From Epiperipatus broadwayi (Eukaryota; Onychophora; Udeonychophora; Euonychophora; Peripatidae), in the NCBI GenBank assembly GCA_028023455.1, contig JAQFVV010012423.1, forward strand, positions 10,455,158 to 10,519,157: a DNA stretch of 64,000 nt. The letters run 5' to 3'. The notes under the pieces were generated by a model. That model did not search any database, was not told where the DNA came from, and saw nothing but the letters and a program-made list of their open reading frames with translations. The first letter of the stretch is position 1, and every line of letters begins with the position of its first letter. This document shows, in pieces, positions 1 through 13,045 of this stretch. The translations under genes and the position numbers were made by a program.

Positions 1-300
1 TTTTACATTATAAATGCAGAAAAGTCCTCATGTTATGTTGGACGGAGGAGACGGTGGCGCCAATAGAAGCCAACACAAAGAGATTTCTATCAATGATAAA
101 ACACAGAAAGAGTTCCCGACAGCTGCCGGTTATGGCTTTTTTTCTATGCTAAAAGCAAAAAGAAAGAAATGCCTTGATTGGCTGCCATAGTAGTCGATTT
201 TGTTCATCATTTTCTCATAATAGTAGAATATCTATTTTCTCTGTAGTTTCGTGTGAGAGTGTGTGTATTTGAAGCAGTCGTAGTTTTTTTAAATTTAATA
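1..300. other. GC-richer block, possible promoter or 5' end of a gene
   Basis: This block is visibly richer in G+C than the following kilobases. It contains a purine-rich GGAGGAGACGG run near 43 and an inverted CCAAT-type sequence (GATTGGCTGCC) near 177-187. No long reading frame runs through it. It could be the edge of a promoter, a 5' untranslated exon or another repeat. Only base composition and the short box support the idea, so this is a weak call. Confidence 0.2.
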
Positions 301-499
301 AGACGTCTATTTTTTTTTAATGTGTTGTAACTTACTTTACTGTTGTAAGTTTAGTAATAATGTCCTGAAGATTCCATTACAAAGGGGTAACCCTCAAAAA
401 TTGCTTTTAAGGGTACGAAAGGGAAAAAAATTTAAAGGATCATGCGAAAAGTACCATTTTCATGAGAATTTGGTCGTGACCAGTTACTTTTGCTATATA

Positions 500-1010
500 T
501 ATATATGCACAAACAAAAACAACCCACTGTCTAATTATTAGTAATTACTTGTCCGAAAAATAAAATTAGTCGGGTATTTTTTTTTTTTGTTACATTTATT
601 ATTTCAAAATAAGATTAGTTTTTATATCTACACACTAACAAAAACAACCCAGTTCCTGATTAATTACTATCTTTAAAAAAAAAAAAGCAAATTCAATGGG
701 GTTTGATTTTTTCAATGGAGTCTTTGAATTACGGTTTGTTTGTTTTTATATATACACAAGATTTACCAAAAAAAAAAAAAGAAACCCACTTTCTGATTAA
801 TTACTGTCAAAAGAAATGCAAATTAATCGGCTATCATTTTAAAATTTATATTTCAATAATGGTACCCTTTTTATATAGACAGACTTAACAAAAACAACCC
901 ACTTTCTGATTCATTAATGCCCCCCCCCCCCAAAAAAAATGGAAATTAGTCGGGTATCATATTTCAATCGAGTCTTTCAATGATGGTCCTTACTAATAGT
1001 AGTCGGGTAT
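500..1010. repeat. Degenerate ~125-bp tandem repeat, four units
   Basis: The phrase ACAAAAACAACCCA or a close variant recurs at about 511, 636, 765 and 885, giving a period of 121-128 bp. Each unit continues with a CTGATTAATTAC-like segment and most then carry a TTAGTCGGGTAT-like segment, with A- or T-runs between. The units have diverged by substitutions and homopolymer changes, including a C-run at 921-932. The short reading frames here are by-products of the repeat. Confidence 0.75.
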
Positions 1011-1084
1011 CAATTCTAAATTGTAGTATATAAATTATGTTACTTTTGATAGATTTAGAATTAGGTGTTGCTTTTTTAATAAAA

Positions 1085-1400
1085 TGATTGATTTACTCTT
1101 GACCAAAAATACTGTAACTTTAAAAAAAGACACACATAAAGTCCAAAAAAAAAATGAGAAAAAGCCCTGTAATCTTAAAGACACACAAACTAAAAAACAA
1201 TCTAAGATTAATAAACATTGACTTATTACGTCTTGCTTTGAATCAAATTATTGATTTACTCTTGCAAAAAAAATACCATAACTTTAAAAAAACACACCTA
1301 AAGTCCAAAAAAAATTTTTGAAAAAGCCCTGTAACTTTAAAGACACAAACTCAAAAACAAAATAAGCTTAATAAACATTTACCTAATCTAATGCTTGAAT
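1085..1400. repeat. Two-copy direct duplication (offset 163 bp)
   Basis: The segment starting ATTGATTTACTCTTG at 1087 recurs at 1250. Both copies continue through an AACTTTAAAAAAA stretch, a CC(T/A)AAAGTCC-type segment, AAAAAGCCCTGTAA, AAAGACACA and AATAAACATT. The copies differ by scattered substitutions and indels. The second copy runs directly into the ribozyme-like motif at 1395, so the pair may be a subrepeat of the same mobile element. Confidence 0.75.
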
Positions 1401-1480
1401 ATTCTAGCACCTCACTGATGATGCCAGTAGCAGAAACCGGTCAGGTTGGGGATATTCTTCAAAGCTTGTTAAGAGCTTAA
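1395..1480 (+). ncRNA. Hammerhead-ribozyme-like motif, probably from a Penelope-like element pseudo-LTR
   Basis: The core CTGATGA is at 1415-1421. It is followed by a 3-bp helix TGC/GCA closing a CAGTA loop (1422-1432), then GAAA at 1433-1436. The self-complementary ACCGGT (1436-1441) forms a minimal stem III, and C1442 sits at the expected cleavage position. GAATAT (1397-1402) can pair with ATATTC (1452-1457) as the outer part of stem I, which makes a type I layout. Minimal palindromic stem III sequences of this kind are known from hammerheads in Penelope-like retroelements. The block ends at a TA-rich tract, a usual insertion site for such elements. The inner stem I pairing is imperfect (CCT/AGG with an unpaired CA), so this copy may be inactive. 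Confidence 0.55.
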
Positions 1481-2847
1481 TTTGCGAGCTCTATATATAA
1501 TATAATGATTAAATAAGATGTTAATTAATATATTTAATAGCTTGAAATAGTTTATCCTATAATGTGCTTATTGTCTCAAGTATAATAAGATGCTGGACAA
1601 TACACATATATTCACCATAAAGAAAATAGTTATTTATATATTAATCTGTTTTAGTTAGCTTATTCATATTACAAATAAAATAATTATTTTTATAGTTATA
1701 CTTTATAAACATACATATTATTTATCCAAATAATAATCAATCATTTATTTTACTTATATTTGTATTTTATATTTAAGTACAGATGTTAAATGAATTTAAA
1801 GCAGTTATTAAAATAAAAGTTTACTATAATTATTTACATTTTTACATTGAAGTTATTAAAATTTCTTTCTGATTATTTATAAATATATATTACATTGACA
1901 CACATACATACCTTAAATGCCCTACAATAATAGTAATTCAAGCAACAATTAAATAAATAAAACATATGACCTGTTGATCAAATGATGATAAAATTCTATC
2001 CAAAATCTATACACAGAGTTTAACAATCTTAAAATGTTTTTGTTAAGTTCACATGAAGAAAAATCCATGAAATGATCGTGTAATCCCAAGAGCTTAATTT
2101 CTTTTATAAGTAAGTTTATTGAGATAAATAATCCTTGGTAAATTATAGCAATATGAGGTTATTTTTTCTATACTTACTCGAAGTTTATTAAGATAGGTAA
2201 TTCCTAGTTGATTATAGCAATGATATTTTCGCTAATAATAAGCATTATTTTATTTTTTAAAATGGATTTTTTTTTTGTTATTCTATCAAATCTGAATCAT
2301 TATCCATTTGGTCATAACACTTGGTGAATTATTTATTGGTACAATAGATGTATGTTTATTAATCTTTATAGCAAAACTTTATAGACATTTAATAATTTCT
2401 TAGAAGGCAGTTAAAACAAATTCCAATTCTTTCAGCTGTTATAATGTCGTTTGAATAATTCATTATTCTTACTTAGCCTTCCCTTGAAAGATTTAAATCA
2501 AATATTTTTTAAATGTATATATCATTTCTTTAAACTTCATTTACTGCAAATATTGCATACCAACTAAAATGATAGTAAGAATTTAACTTAAATCACAAAA
2601 ATTTTATATGATTTGTCCATTAACTTAACATTTAGGTCATTGGCCTAGATACAATATCTTATGATTAGCTTAATTTCATTCTTTTCCATACACCAAGTTA
2701 TTATTTCATTTATCTATTTTTTTTTACAAATACAGTAGCATTCCTGAACAAAGTGTTTTCCAATTTTAAAAAAAAAAATTTTTTTAAACAAAAATATTGA
2801 TATAACAATTCTACAATCTCTTCTTATAAAATTACAAAAAAATATTA
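1481..2847. other. AT-rich intergenic DNA, no gene seen
   Basis: This stretch is AT-rich with many short poly-A/T runs and no convincing coding frame. TAATTCCTAGTTGATTATAGCAATG-like wording near 2130-2225 appears twice (AAGTTTATT..GATA near 2111 and 2181), suggesting a small local duplication. I see nothing else. Confidence 0.4.
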
Positions 2848-3165
2848 ACTCATGTGTTAATATGCAGTTGAAGAGTAGTTTTTTTCTTGCCAGTTAAGTA
2901 ACAAAATAAGGCTGAGTGCTTTTGAGAGTTACAATGCTCTCATATTCGTAGCTAGGGTAAATTGTGAAGTGATTCAGAGAGTGTGTGCATGAAGTATATA
3001 TAGTGTTGTGGAAAATTCAAATTTATGTAAAATTAGTGTTGATAAGTATCACAGAGTCCACTTTCTGGAGAGAGGGAAGGATGGATTTTTACAATTAATA
3101 GCATAAGTGGAATTGGCTATGTCATATGCTTCCCTAATTTTTCACCTTGAGTCAACTCTCTCAAT
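2848..3165 (-). repeat. Pseudo-LTR copy at the 3' side of a decayed Penelope-like element
   Basis: This segment shares extended similarity, in the same orientation, with 5275-5460: for example TAACAAAATAAGGCTGAG, ACTCTCATATTC (CTCTCATATTCG here) and GTAAATTGTGAAGTGAT. It also matches, in inverted orientation, 5800-6135. It immediately follows the 3' end of the minus-strand GIY-YIG remnant. Direct repeats around the coding region plus an inverted partial copy are the known architecture of Penelope-like pseudo-LTRs. Confidence 0.7.
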
Positions 3166-3242
3166 ATACTAAAGGGTTGCTGAAGTCAGAGTGAACAAAT
3201 ATCCAGTTAATTTTTGATGCTCAAAAAAGACTGAGCTGCAGT

Positions 3243-5261
3243 TCAATTTGATAGCTGCCCTCTTATATGTGTATTGGTGCTGTAACAATTGTGTAGAAAA
3301 GATGCCTGGAATTCACCAAAATATATAGAATTATGCCATATAAAGAGACATTTAATTCCATAAACAGTGCAGGGTATAAGCTCAGGTTCAAGTTTATCCT
3401 TTGAATTACTTAGAAGTCTGTTGGTGGAGGGGGTATGAAAAGCAAGACAATAGGTAGGTGAAAACATTTTCTTGAATGTTTTGGTGAGGGTGGAAATATA
3501 TGGGAGAAAAAAATCATGGCCTGTCATAACAGGAGGGGGGTTGAGTTAATCTTTTTGTAAAAGTGTTTTATTTTGTTATTAGGAGGCTGTGTTTAAATCT
3601 GACAGATATAATTCTATGTTAGTTTTACATGAAGATTCATATTTTCATAGAGATTTGTTGCAAAATAGAAATCATGAGAGATCTGCCAGCTTGTGAGATA
3701 GATGTGTGAAACCACATTTTCCTAAAGGTATAATGTACATAGAGTAGTCACAGTGGAGAGACTTCATGTGTATTACTACATAAAAGTATTTGAGATGTTG
3801 TGAGGAATCTTCCCATTCCACAATGAAATGTAATGCAGATTGACTTTGAAGCTTTACTTTGATTTCTTGGATAGTTTGTTCTGGACCTGTAATAAAAATG
3901 TCACCCATGTAGCATGTATATATAAAATCTGGTATATACTCAAAATATGATAGAATGAATATCTTTTTTAAAATGATGAACATATAAACTGGAGATGATT
4001 CCATTCAGAAGGAGATCCATAGGTCAACTAAAGACATTTTGTAGTAATGGCTGTTGAAAGTAGCTATGATGTTGTTATTAAGCCAAGAAAGAAATGTAAT
4101 AATAAAGTATATGTGTGGCTGAGGATAGTTCATTCTATTTAGTTTATTTTAATGATATTTCTGGATAATGCCCTATTAATAGAACCATAAAGTTTTGTAA
4201 TGTCCAGAGAGACTATTTTATATGACAGATTATTGTGTGGAAAAAATTCAAAAGAGGACTTGACGGTGTAGTCATCAAATCCCAATTGATCAATAAGCCA
4301 TCCATTTATTATTTTAGCACTTTTAAAGTAATAGAAGACTTTAAAATCCAGTGTGAATTTAAGAACAATGTCAGAATTATGAGTCTTGGCATTAATAAAC
4401 ATGCAACAGGGAATAGCCACAGATGGATAAATTTGATATTATTCCATCTTGACGAATGCTTTGCTACAATGTTTGTGTACAATATCACTCATGAATTTGT
4501 TTCTTATATGTTGAGTATGGGGATAGAAATGAATTTTAAATTATCTATTTGCTTTTGCATTTTGAGTATAAACTCAGATTTGTTCATGAGCACAAATCTA
4601 TTGCCTTTATCCTCTTTCATAATTAAGGCATTATTAGGATGAAATTGTCAAGCAATATTAATATTAGTGTTTCAGTTGGAGTCTGAAAATCCTAAAGATT
4701 TGTGCCTAATGTGTTTTACTAACTTTAAGATCAGATTATCTTTCTTATGATTTTGCTTAAGGCTCACTTCAATGTCTGCTATGAGTTCCAAAATTGGTTG
4801 TTTCCAGAAACTGCCTTCGTATCTCAGTCCTAATTCTATAACACTCTTGACAGGGAATGGAGGATTTATTGTAGTAACATTAACAAATGTATTTGTATTT
4901 TGTTGAAATGGAAGATTAATGCCCTATTTATAAACTAGAAAATTGATCTTGTGGTTGAATTTATTTTATAATTTGGCAGATGTGTTGTTACATTTGATAA
5001 TAACAAATTCAGAGATGTTGGGAATAGCAGTAATTTTTGTAAAACATTTTTTTACTTTTTAATAGCTCTCTGTGATTGGATTCTTACATAATTGTATATA
5101 GAGACATTAAGTTTCAGTCTGCAGCAATTGGGGATTATTTTAAAATGCAAACATGATAGAAAAAATTTCAGACGTTCAATAAAAATTTGAATAGATAGAC
5201 TGAGACTCATTATTGGTTTGTAATCCATTCTATATGTAAAGATATGAGGTTTATATTTCAC
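3243..5261 (-). pseudogene. Decayed Penelope-like element: reverse transcriptase plus GIY-YIG endonuclease remnant
   Basis: Read on the minus strand, pieces appear in the order expected for Penelope-like proteins. First comes an N-terminal region (about 5261-5052) with IIPNCCRLKLN. Next is a GLRYEGSFWKQPI segment (near 4780-4830), then MKEDKGNRFVLMNK (near 4590-4640), where the family has a DKGN motif. SLDITKLYGSI (about 4180-4215) is RT motif A, and CYMGDIFITG (about 3890-3920) replaces the YVDD-type motif. LPYISTLTKTFKKMF (near 3480) and DKLEPELIPCTVYGIKC (near 3350-3400) follow, matching the linker and the start of the GIY-YIG domain. Stops and frameshifts separate the pieces, and motif C carries G in place of the first catalytic D, so it is inactive. 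It belongs to a different and older lineage than the element at 8.1-9.7 kb. Assignment rests on remembered family motifs. Confidence 0.75.
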
Positions 5262-5269
5262 TTCAATGA

Positions 5270-5470
5270 GAGTAATAGATTAAATTGTGCACTAATACAC
5301 AGCTGAAGGGAAGTTTTTTTCTTTTCAGTTAAAGTAACAAAATAAGGCTGAGCACTTTTGACAGTTACAATACTCTCATATTCATAGTTGGTGTAAATTG
5401 TGAAGTGATAGAGTGAGAGTGTAAGTATATATGTAGGGTTGTGAAAATTCAAATAATATACCTCTATTTC
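5270..5470 (-). repeat. Pseudo-LTR copy at the 5' side of the decayed Penelope-like element
   Basis: This is a direct repeat of 2848-3025, lying upstream of the minus-strand coding region. The shared core includes TAACAAAATAAGGCTGAG and GTAAATTGTGAAGTGAT. It is shorter than the other copy because the part equivalent to 3040-3160 is missing. The 64-residue frame in it is a by-product of the repeat. Confidence 0.7.
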
Positions 5471-5789
5471 TAAATACTGTATATTGGTCTCATGTTGCCA
5501 TATACATTTAATTAATCATTTTTTAAATATATCATTCCATTCAGAGTAAGAGATTTTCACTGACACAATTGTATACAACACAATGTGGATGTTTAAGGAA
5601 ATGTCTATGAAGTTAATGATGAGAAAATATTCTTTAAAAAGGAAAAAAAATTTATAACAAATATATATGAAATGGTTGAACATTTGTCCCAAGGTTTATT
5701 TTGTACTTTTCAAGAATTTTTTTTTTCATTAAACTAATAATAAGATAGACCAAATGATTCCAATTTGCACATTTTCAAACTAGTTTACC

Positions 5790-6135
5790 ATTAATAGAGA
5801 GATAACTCAAAGAAAAAATTAGGGAAGCATACTATATAGCCAATTCCACTCATGTTATTAATCATAAAGATACATCCTTCCTCCTCTCCAGAAAGTGGAA
5901 TATCTGATACTTATTAACACTAGCTAATTTTACATAATTTTGAATTTCCATAATATTATATATATATACTTACACACATTTTCACTCCATCACTTCACAA
6001 TTTATTCCAACTATGAATATGATGTATTGTAACTCTTGAAAGCCCTCAGCCTTATTTTATTACTTTAACTGGGAAGAAAAAAACTTCTCTTCAGCTGTTT
6101 ATTAGCGCATGAATAAATCTATTACTTTCATTGAG
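5790..6135 (+). repeat. Inverted third copy of the Penelope-like pseudo-LTR
   Basis: The reverse complement of this segment matches 2855-3160 over its whole length. It includes the blocks TAGGGAAGCATA, GCCAATTCCACT, CTCCAGAAAGTGGA and CTCAGCCTTATTTT. Thus one family sequence occurs three times within 3.3 kb, twice direct and once inverted. Inverted adjacent copies are a known product of Penelope-like integration; a separate older insertion is the alternative. Confidence 0.7.
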
Positions 6136-7876
6136 GCAAATATAAATTTCATATCTTTAAAAAAATGCTACATTTGTTTGTTTAACATAAAATATTACAT
6201 TTTTCTTTTATAATAATGTTATTTTAAAACATACGTGATTCTAAATTTATGCAATAATCTAAACATGCATGCATATATAATCATACACATATATAAAAGC
6301 ATAATTTATTTATTTGTTTTAAATCCATTGTTGTGAAAATATGCAAATAAACAAAACTTAATGTAAAACCTATCAAAGTATATATTTTTTAATTTATGAA
6401 TATTTTTATAACAAGATATTAAGTTCAATATAATAAATTATTTATTATTACTTAAATTTTAAAAAAAAATCCGAATAATTATTATTGAATTCTGGATAGC
6501 TTCAATAATCCCAAAATTAAATTAAGCACCATATTATTCTCTTGAACAGTTAATAATGTATAAACCATGACAATATATATTTTTTTAAATATCATAATAC
6601 TCTTTTTAAAATCTAATAAAGAATGGTATAATATATACACATTAATATGTAATATGTGCAGCTTCTGATGACTGCACCACTGATATTCGCAGGTTTATAA
6701 ACTGCCAACTGTGCTAATTAATATGTAAAGGGCCAGACATTAATAGAGCAGCGATACACTCATTAACTATTTTTAGAAAACACCCAAAGTTTTAATAATT
6801 TGACAATCAATATATTTACTCGTAATATATGTACGAATAGGTAGCGAGTTAATATGTGCAACTAGCAGCTTGCTGGTTGAGCTTCATAATATAATCAGTC
6901 TAAATTTCACCATAAGAGATCTGTATAGAGTTGGAGTCCATTACAACACTTTATTAATGTTTAAATTTCAAATCTAATAACTTTCTAAGTTATTTTCCCA
7001 CTAGCGTTTTCAGCAGCATTTGCAATGCATCGCTATGGGTTTAACAAGTTTCTTACTCTTTGTTTTTTCCACATACACTAACGTTTTGTTAACCTTTTAT
7101 AGCTTTGCTAATTTGCATACTATTTCACTATTGTCCTAATGCAAATTAAAATATCTAGGTTAATTTGCACTTTGCATAATTCAGTATTATTTTGCATATT
7201 ATTTCTAAAGTGACAACAATTTTTTTTCTTGCTGACCAGTTCTGAATACATACACATGACGTAAGTTCCTTTTGTTCATCTTTTTTTTTTCAGATTTTAG
7301 AAAGAATGATTCCGTTCTTGAATATTTGAATACTTTTTTAAAAATCTTCCAATATTGAACTACGAAATTTCAAAAGATTTCAGACAGAAATGTGACTTTT
7401 TTTTCAAAGTTTAATGAAATAAAACTATTGAAATAATACAAAAATTGATTTAAAGTTAAATTATTTAAAACAATTCTTTAGCTACGTCTTGAAAAAAAAA
7501 ACTTTATTAATATTTATATATTTTTTAATCTTGCATTTCAATAAAAAATTAAAAAGACAAATTACACCATTTGGAAAGCTGAGATTTGAACATAAATGGA
7601 AAAAAAAAGATTGATAATAAAAAATTGACTTACACATATATATACATTTTATATTGTGAGAATGCATTAGTTGAATTAATATGTATATTTTTTAGCTATG
7701 AGAAATTATTTTGTTACACTTTTTTTTTTTGTTTTTAAATCTTCATAAAGGTATTAAATTTTAACTATTTTTTTTTTAATCTATTGTATTCACTTTCGAT
7801 AAGCAGTTTATGTTTGGCGGTAACATTTTAAAATAAGATAATCTATATGCAATAATTACTGTCTGTCTCATGCTCA

Positions 7877-7879
<3 letters not shown>
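6136..7879. other. AT-rich DNA with a possible third Penelope-like tail near 6.85-7.03 kb
   Basis: Most of this stretch is featureless AT-rich DNA. Between about 6640 and 7080 the composition is less extreme. On the minus strand near 7030-6990, CCCATAGC and GCTAGTGGG can pair around a short GCA/TGC hairpin and a GAAAAC segment, faintly recalling a decayed Penelope-like tail. I could not find a coding frame beside it, so the interpretation is weak. Confidence 0.25.

Positions 7880-7907
<28 letters not shown>
7880..7907. repeat. (TA)n microsatellite, left border of a Penelope-like insertion
   Basis: This is an uninterrupted TA dinucleotide run of about 28 bp. Together with the 92-bp run at 9675-9766 it brackets the minus-strand Penelope-like element, consistent with insertion into a TA repeat. 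Confidence 0.9.
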
Positions 7908-7911
<4 letters not shown>

Positions 7912-8137
7912 CTTTAAAATTAAATATATTCAATTTATAGACAACTAAATACTTAAAATATATAAATAATAAATTTATTAATATCTAATCGATTTTCGTT
8001 CAAAATATGAACCTTATCAAGATATTACAACAATTGAAAAAAATTTTTTCACGTGATTTACATATCATATATAGGTCAAACTTAACAATAAAGATGTTTT
8101 TAAATTTTCCAATTTTTATTTAATGACCATTTTCCAC
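7908..8137 (-). ncRNA. 3' tail of the Penelope-like element with a hammerhead-like fold
   Basis: On the minus strand, about 8027 to 7981, GTTCA/TGAAC forms a stem II-like helix closing TATTT. It is followed by GAAA and the palindrome AATCGATT (7987-7994), which would serve as a minimal stem III. AATATC before the core and GATATT after it are exact complements and form stem I. The core reads TTGATAAG where an active hammerhead has CTGATGAG, so two conserved positions are altered. The context, just downstream of a GIY-YIG domain, is where Penelope-like elements carry hammerheads. The fold is clear; catalytic activity is doubtful. Confidence 0.5.
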
Positions 8138-10304
<2,167 letters not shown>

Positions 10305-13045
10305 AAATGAGACATTATTGGACTTTATGAAATTAGAAGAAAAGGTGAAGAGACAATTGATTTAGAAAATGAACATGTACTCTATTATAAAGGCACAAAT
10401 ATTGAAAATATAAGTGGAGTAGGATTCATTATAAATAAAAAGTGGAAGAACAACATTGTGGAGGTTGATGGTGTGTTGGACAGAGTGGCAAGATTAGTTA
10501 TACAACTTAATAGCAGATATCAAATGCGGATAATTCAGGTTTATGCCCCAACAACTTCTGTGTGTATTGGACAGAGTGGCAAGATTAGTTATACAACTTA
10601 ATAGCAGATATCAAATGTGGATAATTCAGGTTTATGCCCCAACAACTTCTCATAGTGATGAAGTATTAAAAGATTTTTATATGTTTGTACAAAAGATCAG
10701 AGTAAATAACATTTTAAAATAGTTATGGGAGACTTTAATGCTAGAATTGGTAAACAAATGAAAGATTAGAGTGCTGTAGATAATTTGGGTTGTGGTAATA
10801 GAAATGAGAGAGGACATATACTTGTGGGGTTTGCAGAAAAAGAAACTTTATATTATGAATTCTTTTTTTGAAAAAAATGTTAAAAGGAAATGGACATGGA
10901 AGCATCCAAATAAAGGTACAGCAGAATTGGATTATATTTTGACTAACAGAAAATATATATTTCAAGATTGTAATATTCTTAATAAATTTAACACAGGAAT
11001 TGGTCATCACTTAGTAAGATGATATGTGTTAATGCAAAACTAGAGAGACAAAAATTATTAAGAAAGTCAATATTTACAATTGATATTCCTAATCTTCAGA
11101 AACACTCTAATGAATTTAAATTAGAACTTACGAATCGGTTTTAAGTATTAGTACATTTTGAACATGATTCAGATGTGAGTGAAATTAATAAGAAAACAAC
11201 TGATACATGTTTAAAAACTGTAACAAAAATAACTGGTAGAAAGAAGCAGCAATTGACCAATAAAATTTCTACTGAGACTAGAGAATTTATGAAGAAAAGA
11301 AGGAATATGAAAATATACAAAAATGATGCATTAAAAAGGATTGAATACCTCAAATTTTGTAAAATGCTGCAGTAAAGAGCTGAAAATATCATGAACTAGC
11401 AAGGAAAGTTGTAGAAGAGAAGAAAAGTCTCAAGAATGTAAAACAACATTTTGGTATTGGTAGAAAATTGATATCTGCAATAAGGAAAAAAGATGGAATT
11501 ATTTCTAAAAAAAAAAGATGACATCATGAAATGGGTAGAAGACTTCTATCAAGAATTATGTAGTAATAAAGAACAAGTACCTCCTATATCTATTATATCT
11601 TCCCAATTGCCCAGAATTTTAAATGAAGAAGTGAGACATGCAATTAAATTGATGAAGAAAAGAAAAGCTCCAGGTAATGATGGAATTATAATTGATATAT
11701 TAAAAGAAGCAGGTGAAGAAATAAAAAAAATTTTAGCAAAATTATATAGCAAATGTCTAAATGATAAAAATGTACCAGATGATTGGAAAAATGCAGCATT
11801 AATATTAATATTTTAAAAAGGTGATAAAGAAGACTATTAGAAATTACATACCTGTTTATAGCCTTTAATCAGTCTTATACAAAATTTTTACCAAGATAAT
11901 TACAACTCGTCTATAGGATTTCTACCAATCAAGAGAACAAACTGGACAGATCATATCCAGGTATTGAGAGAAGTTATAAAAAGTACAAATGAATATGAGC
12001 TGTCATTATGTTTTGGATTTGTAGATTATGAAAAGGCATTTAATTCTATAAACATTTCTTCAGTGATTAAAGCATATGTAACATCAAGGTATAAATCCAG
12101 GATATTGTCATATTTTGAAGAATATTTATAAAAATGCAACAGTAACAATTAGATTACATAAGGAAAGTCAACACTGAGAAGCATGTAAGACAGGGTGACT
12201 CCAAATATCCCAAATGTTTTACAGCAGTACTGCAAGAAATATTTTGGGGATTAAAATTGGAAACTAAAGGAGTGAAAGGAATTGGAGATTATTTAAGTCA
12301 TTTAAATTTTGCAGGTGATGTAGTTAGTTTTGAAAATAATACCTTAGAGCTGCAGGAAATGTTGCATGAGTTATCAGATGAAAGTAGGAAAGTAGGACTA
12401 AAGATAAATGTTAAAAAGACTAAAGTAATGTTCAATGGATTTTCTCAAAATATGAAAATAAAGATTATCACGAGTTAGAAGAAGTTAACAGCAACAAATA
12501 CTTTGGTCAGATTATTAATGCAGATGAAAACATAATGGATGAAATTAATCATAGAATTAAACTTGATTGGAGTTCTTTTGGTAGAAATAACTTGAAACTT
12601 AAAAGGAAATATACCTATGTGTTTGAAAAGGTAGGTTTTTCATGAATGTGTGTACCAGTTTGTATTCATGGATCTCAGACTTAGATACTTAATGGAAGAG
12701 CAATACAGAGACTTCAGACCACTCAGAGAAATATGGAGAGATACACAATATATTGGTAAGAGAACAAACATGTGTTACTGACCTCATTGAGAACATTAAA
12801 AGTCTGAAGTGGAGTTGGGCTGTACATATTGCTAGAAGAGATGATAATAGATGGACAATTGAAATTTTCAACTAGATTCCAAGAGATTGTAAAAGACCCA
12901 GAAAGAGACCACATGTGAGATGGATGGATGAAATAAGAAAGTATGCAAGGGTAATGTGAAGAAGAGAAGCTAAAGATCAGAGAAGATGGATTGAACTTGA
13001 AGAGACCTTCATCCTGCAGTGGACTGATAATGGCTGATAATGGTT
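10305..13045 (+). pseudogene. RTE-like non-LTR retrotransposon (endonuclease plus reverse transcriptase), broken
   Basis: The pieces lie in order on the plus strand. The endonuclease opens with DIIGLYEIRRKGEE (10309 on) and continues with VYAPTTS, GDFNARIGKQ (about 10725-10757), GNRNERGHILVGFA and KRKWTWKHPNKGTAELDYIL (about 10883-10940). The RT includes EEVRHAIKLMKKRKAPGNDG (11628-11685), KKGDKED, a DYEKAFNSI motif A (near 12027), HLNFAGDVVSF (near 12298-12330) and LKINVKKTKVMFNG. The C-terminus has IKSLKWSWAVHIARRDDNRW and KRPRKRPHVRWMDEIRKYA, ending FILQWTDNG near 13030. It resembles the RTE-type proteins often labelled craniofacial development protein 2-like. It is inactive: many stops and frameshifts, a 91-bp tandem duplication at 10472-10650, and the catalytic FADD is changed to FAGD. 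The N-terminal end of the endonuclease is missing. Confidence 0.85.
10472..10650 (+). repeat. 91-bp tandem duplication inside the LINE endonuclease
   Basis: GGACAGAGTGGCAAGATTAG starts at 10478 and again at 10569. The two copies are almost identical through CAGGTTTATGCCCCAACAAC. Since 91 is not a multiple of three, the duplication itself breaks the endonuclease frame. The near identity shows that it arose after the element inserted. Confidence 0.9.

Noticed and set aside
500-1010. CRISPR array
   Set aside because: The repeat period of about 125 bp, degenerate units and eukaryotic context do not fit; spacers are not unique sequences between conserved short repeats.
4235-4642. 135-residue plus-strand frame
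   Set aside because: It is antisense to the Penelope-like RT remnant, whose motifs read on the minus strand.
6660-6720. CTGATGA followed by a CTGC/GCAG hairpin, considered as a hammerhead
   Set aside because: The GAAA segment after stem II is missing and no cleavage-site or stem I pairing fits.
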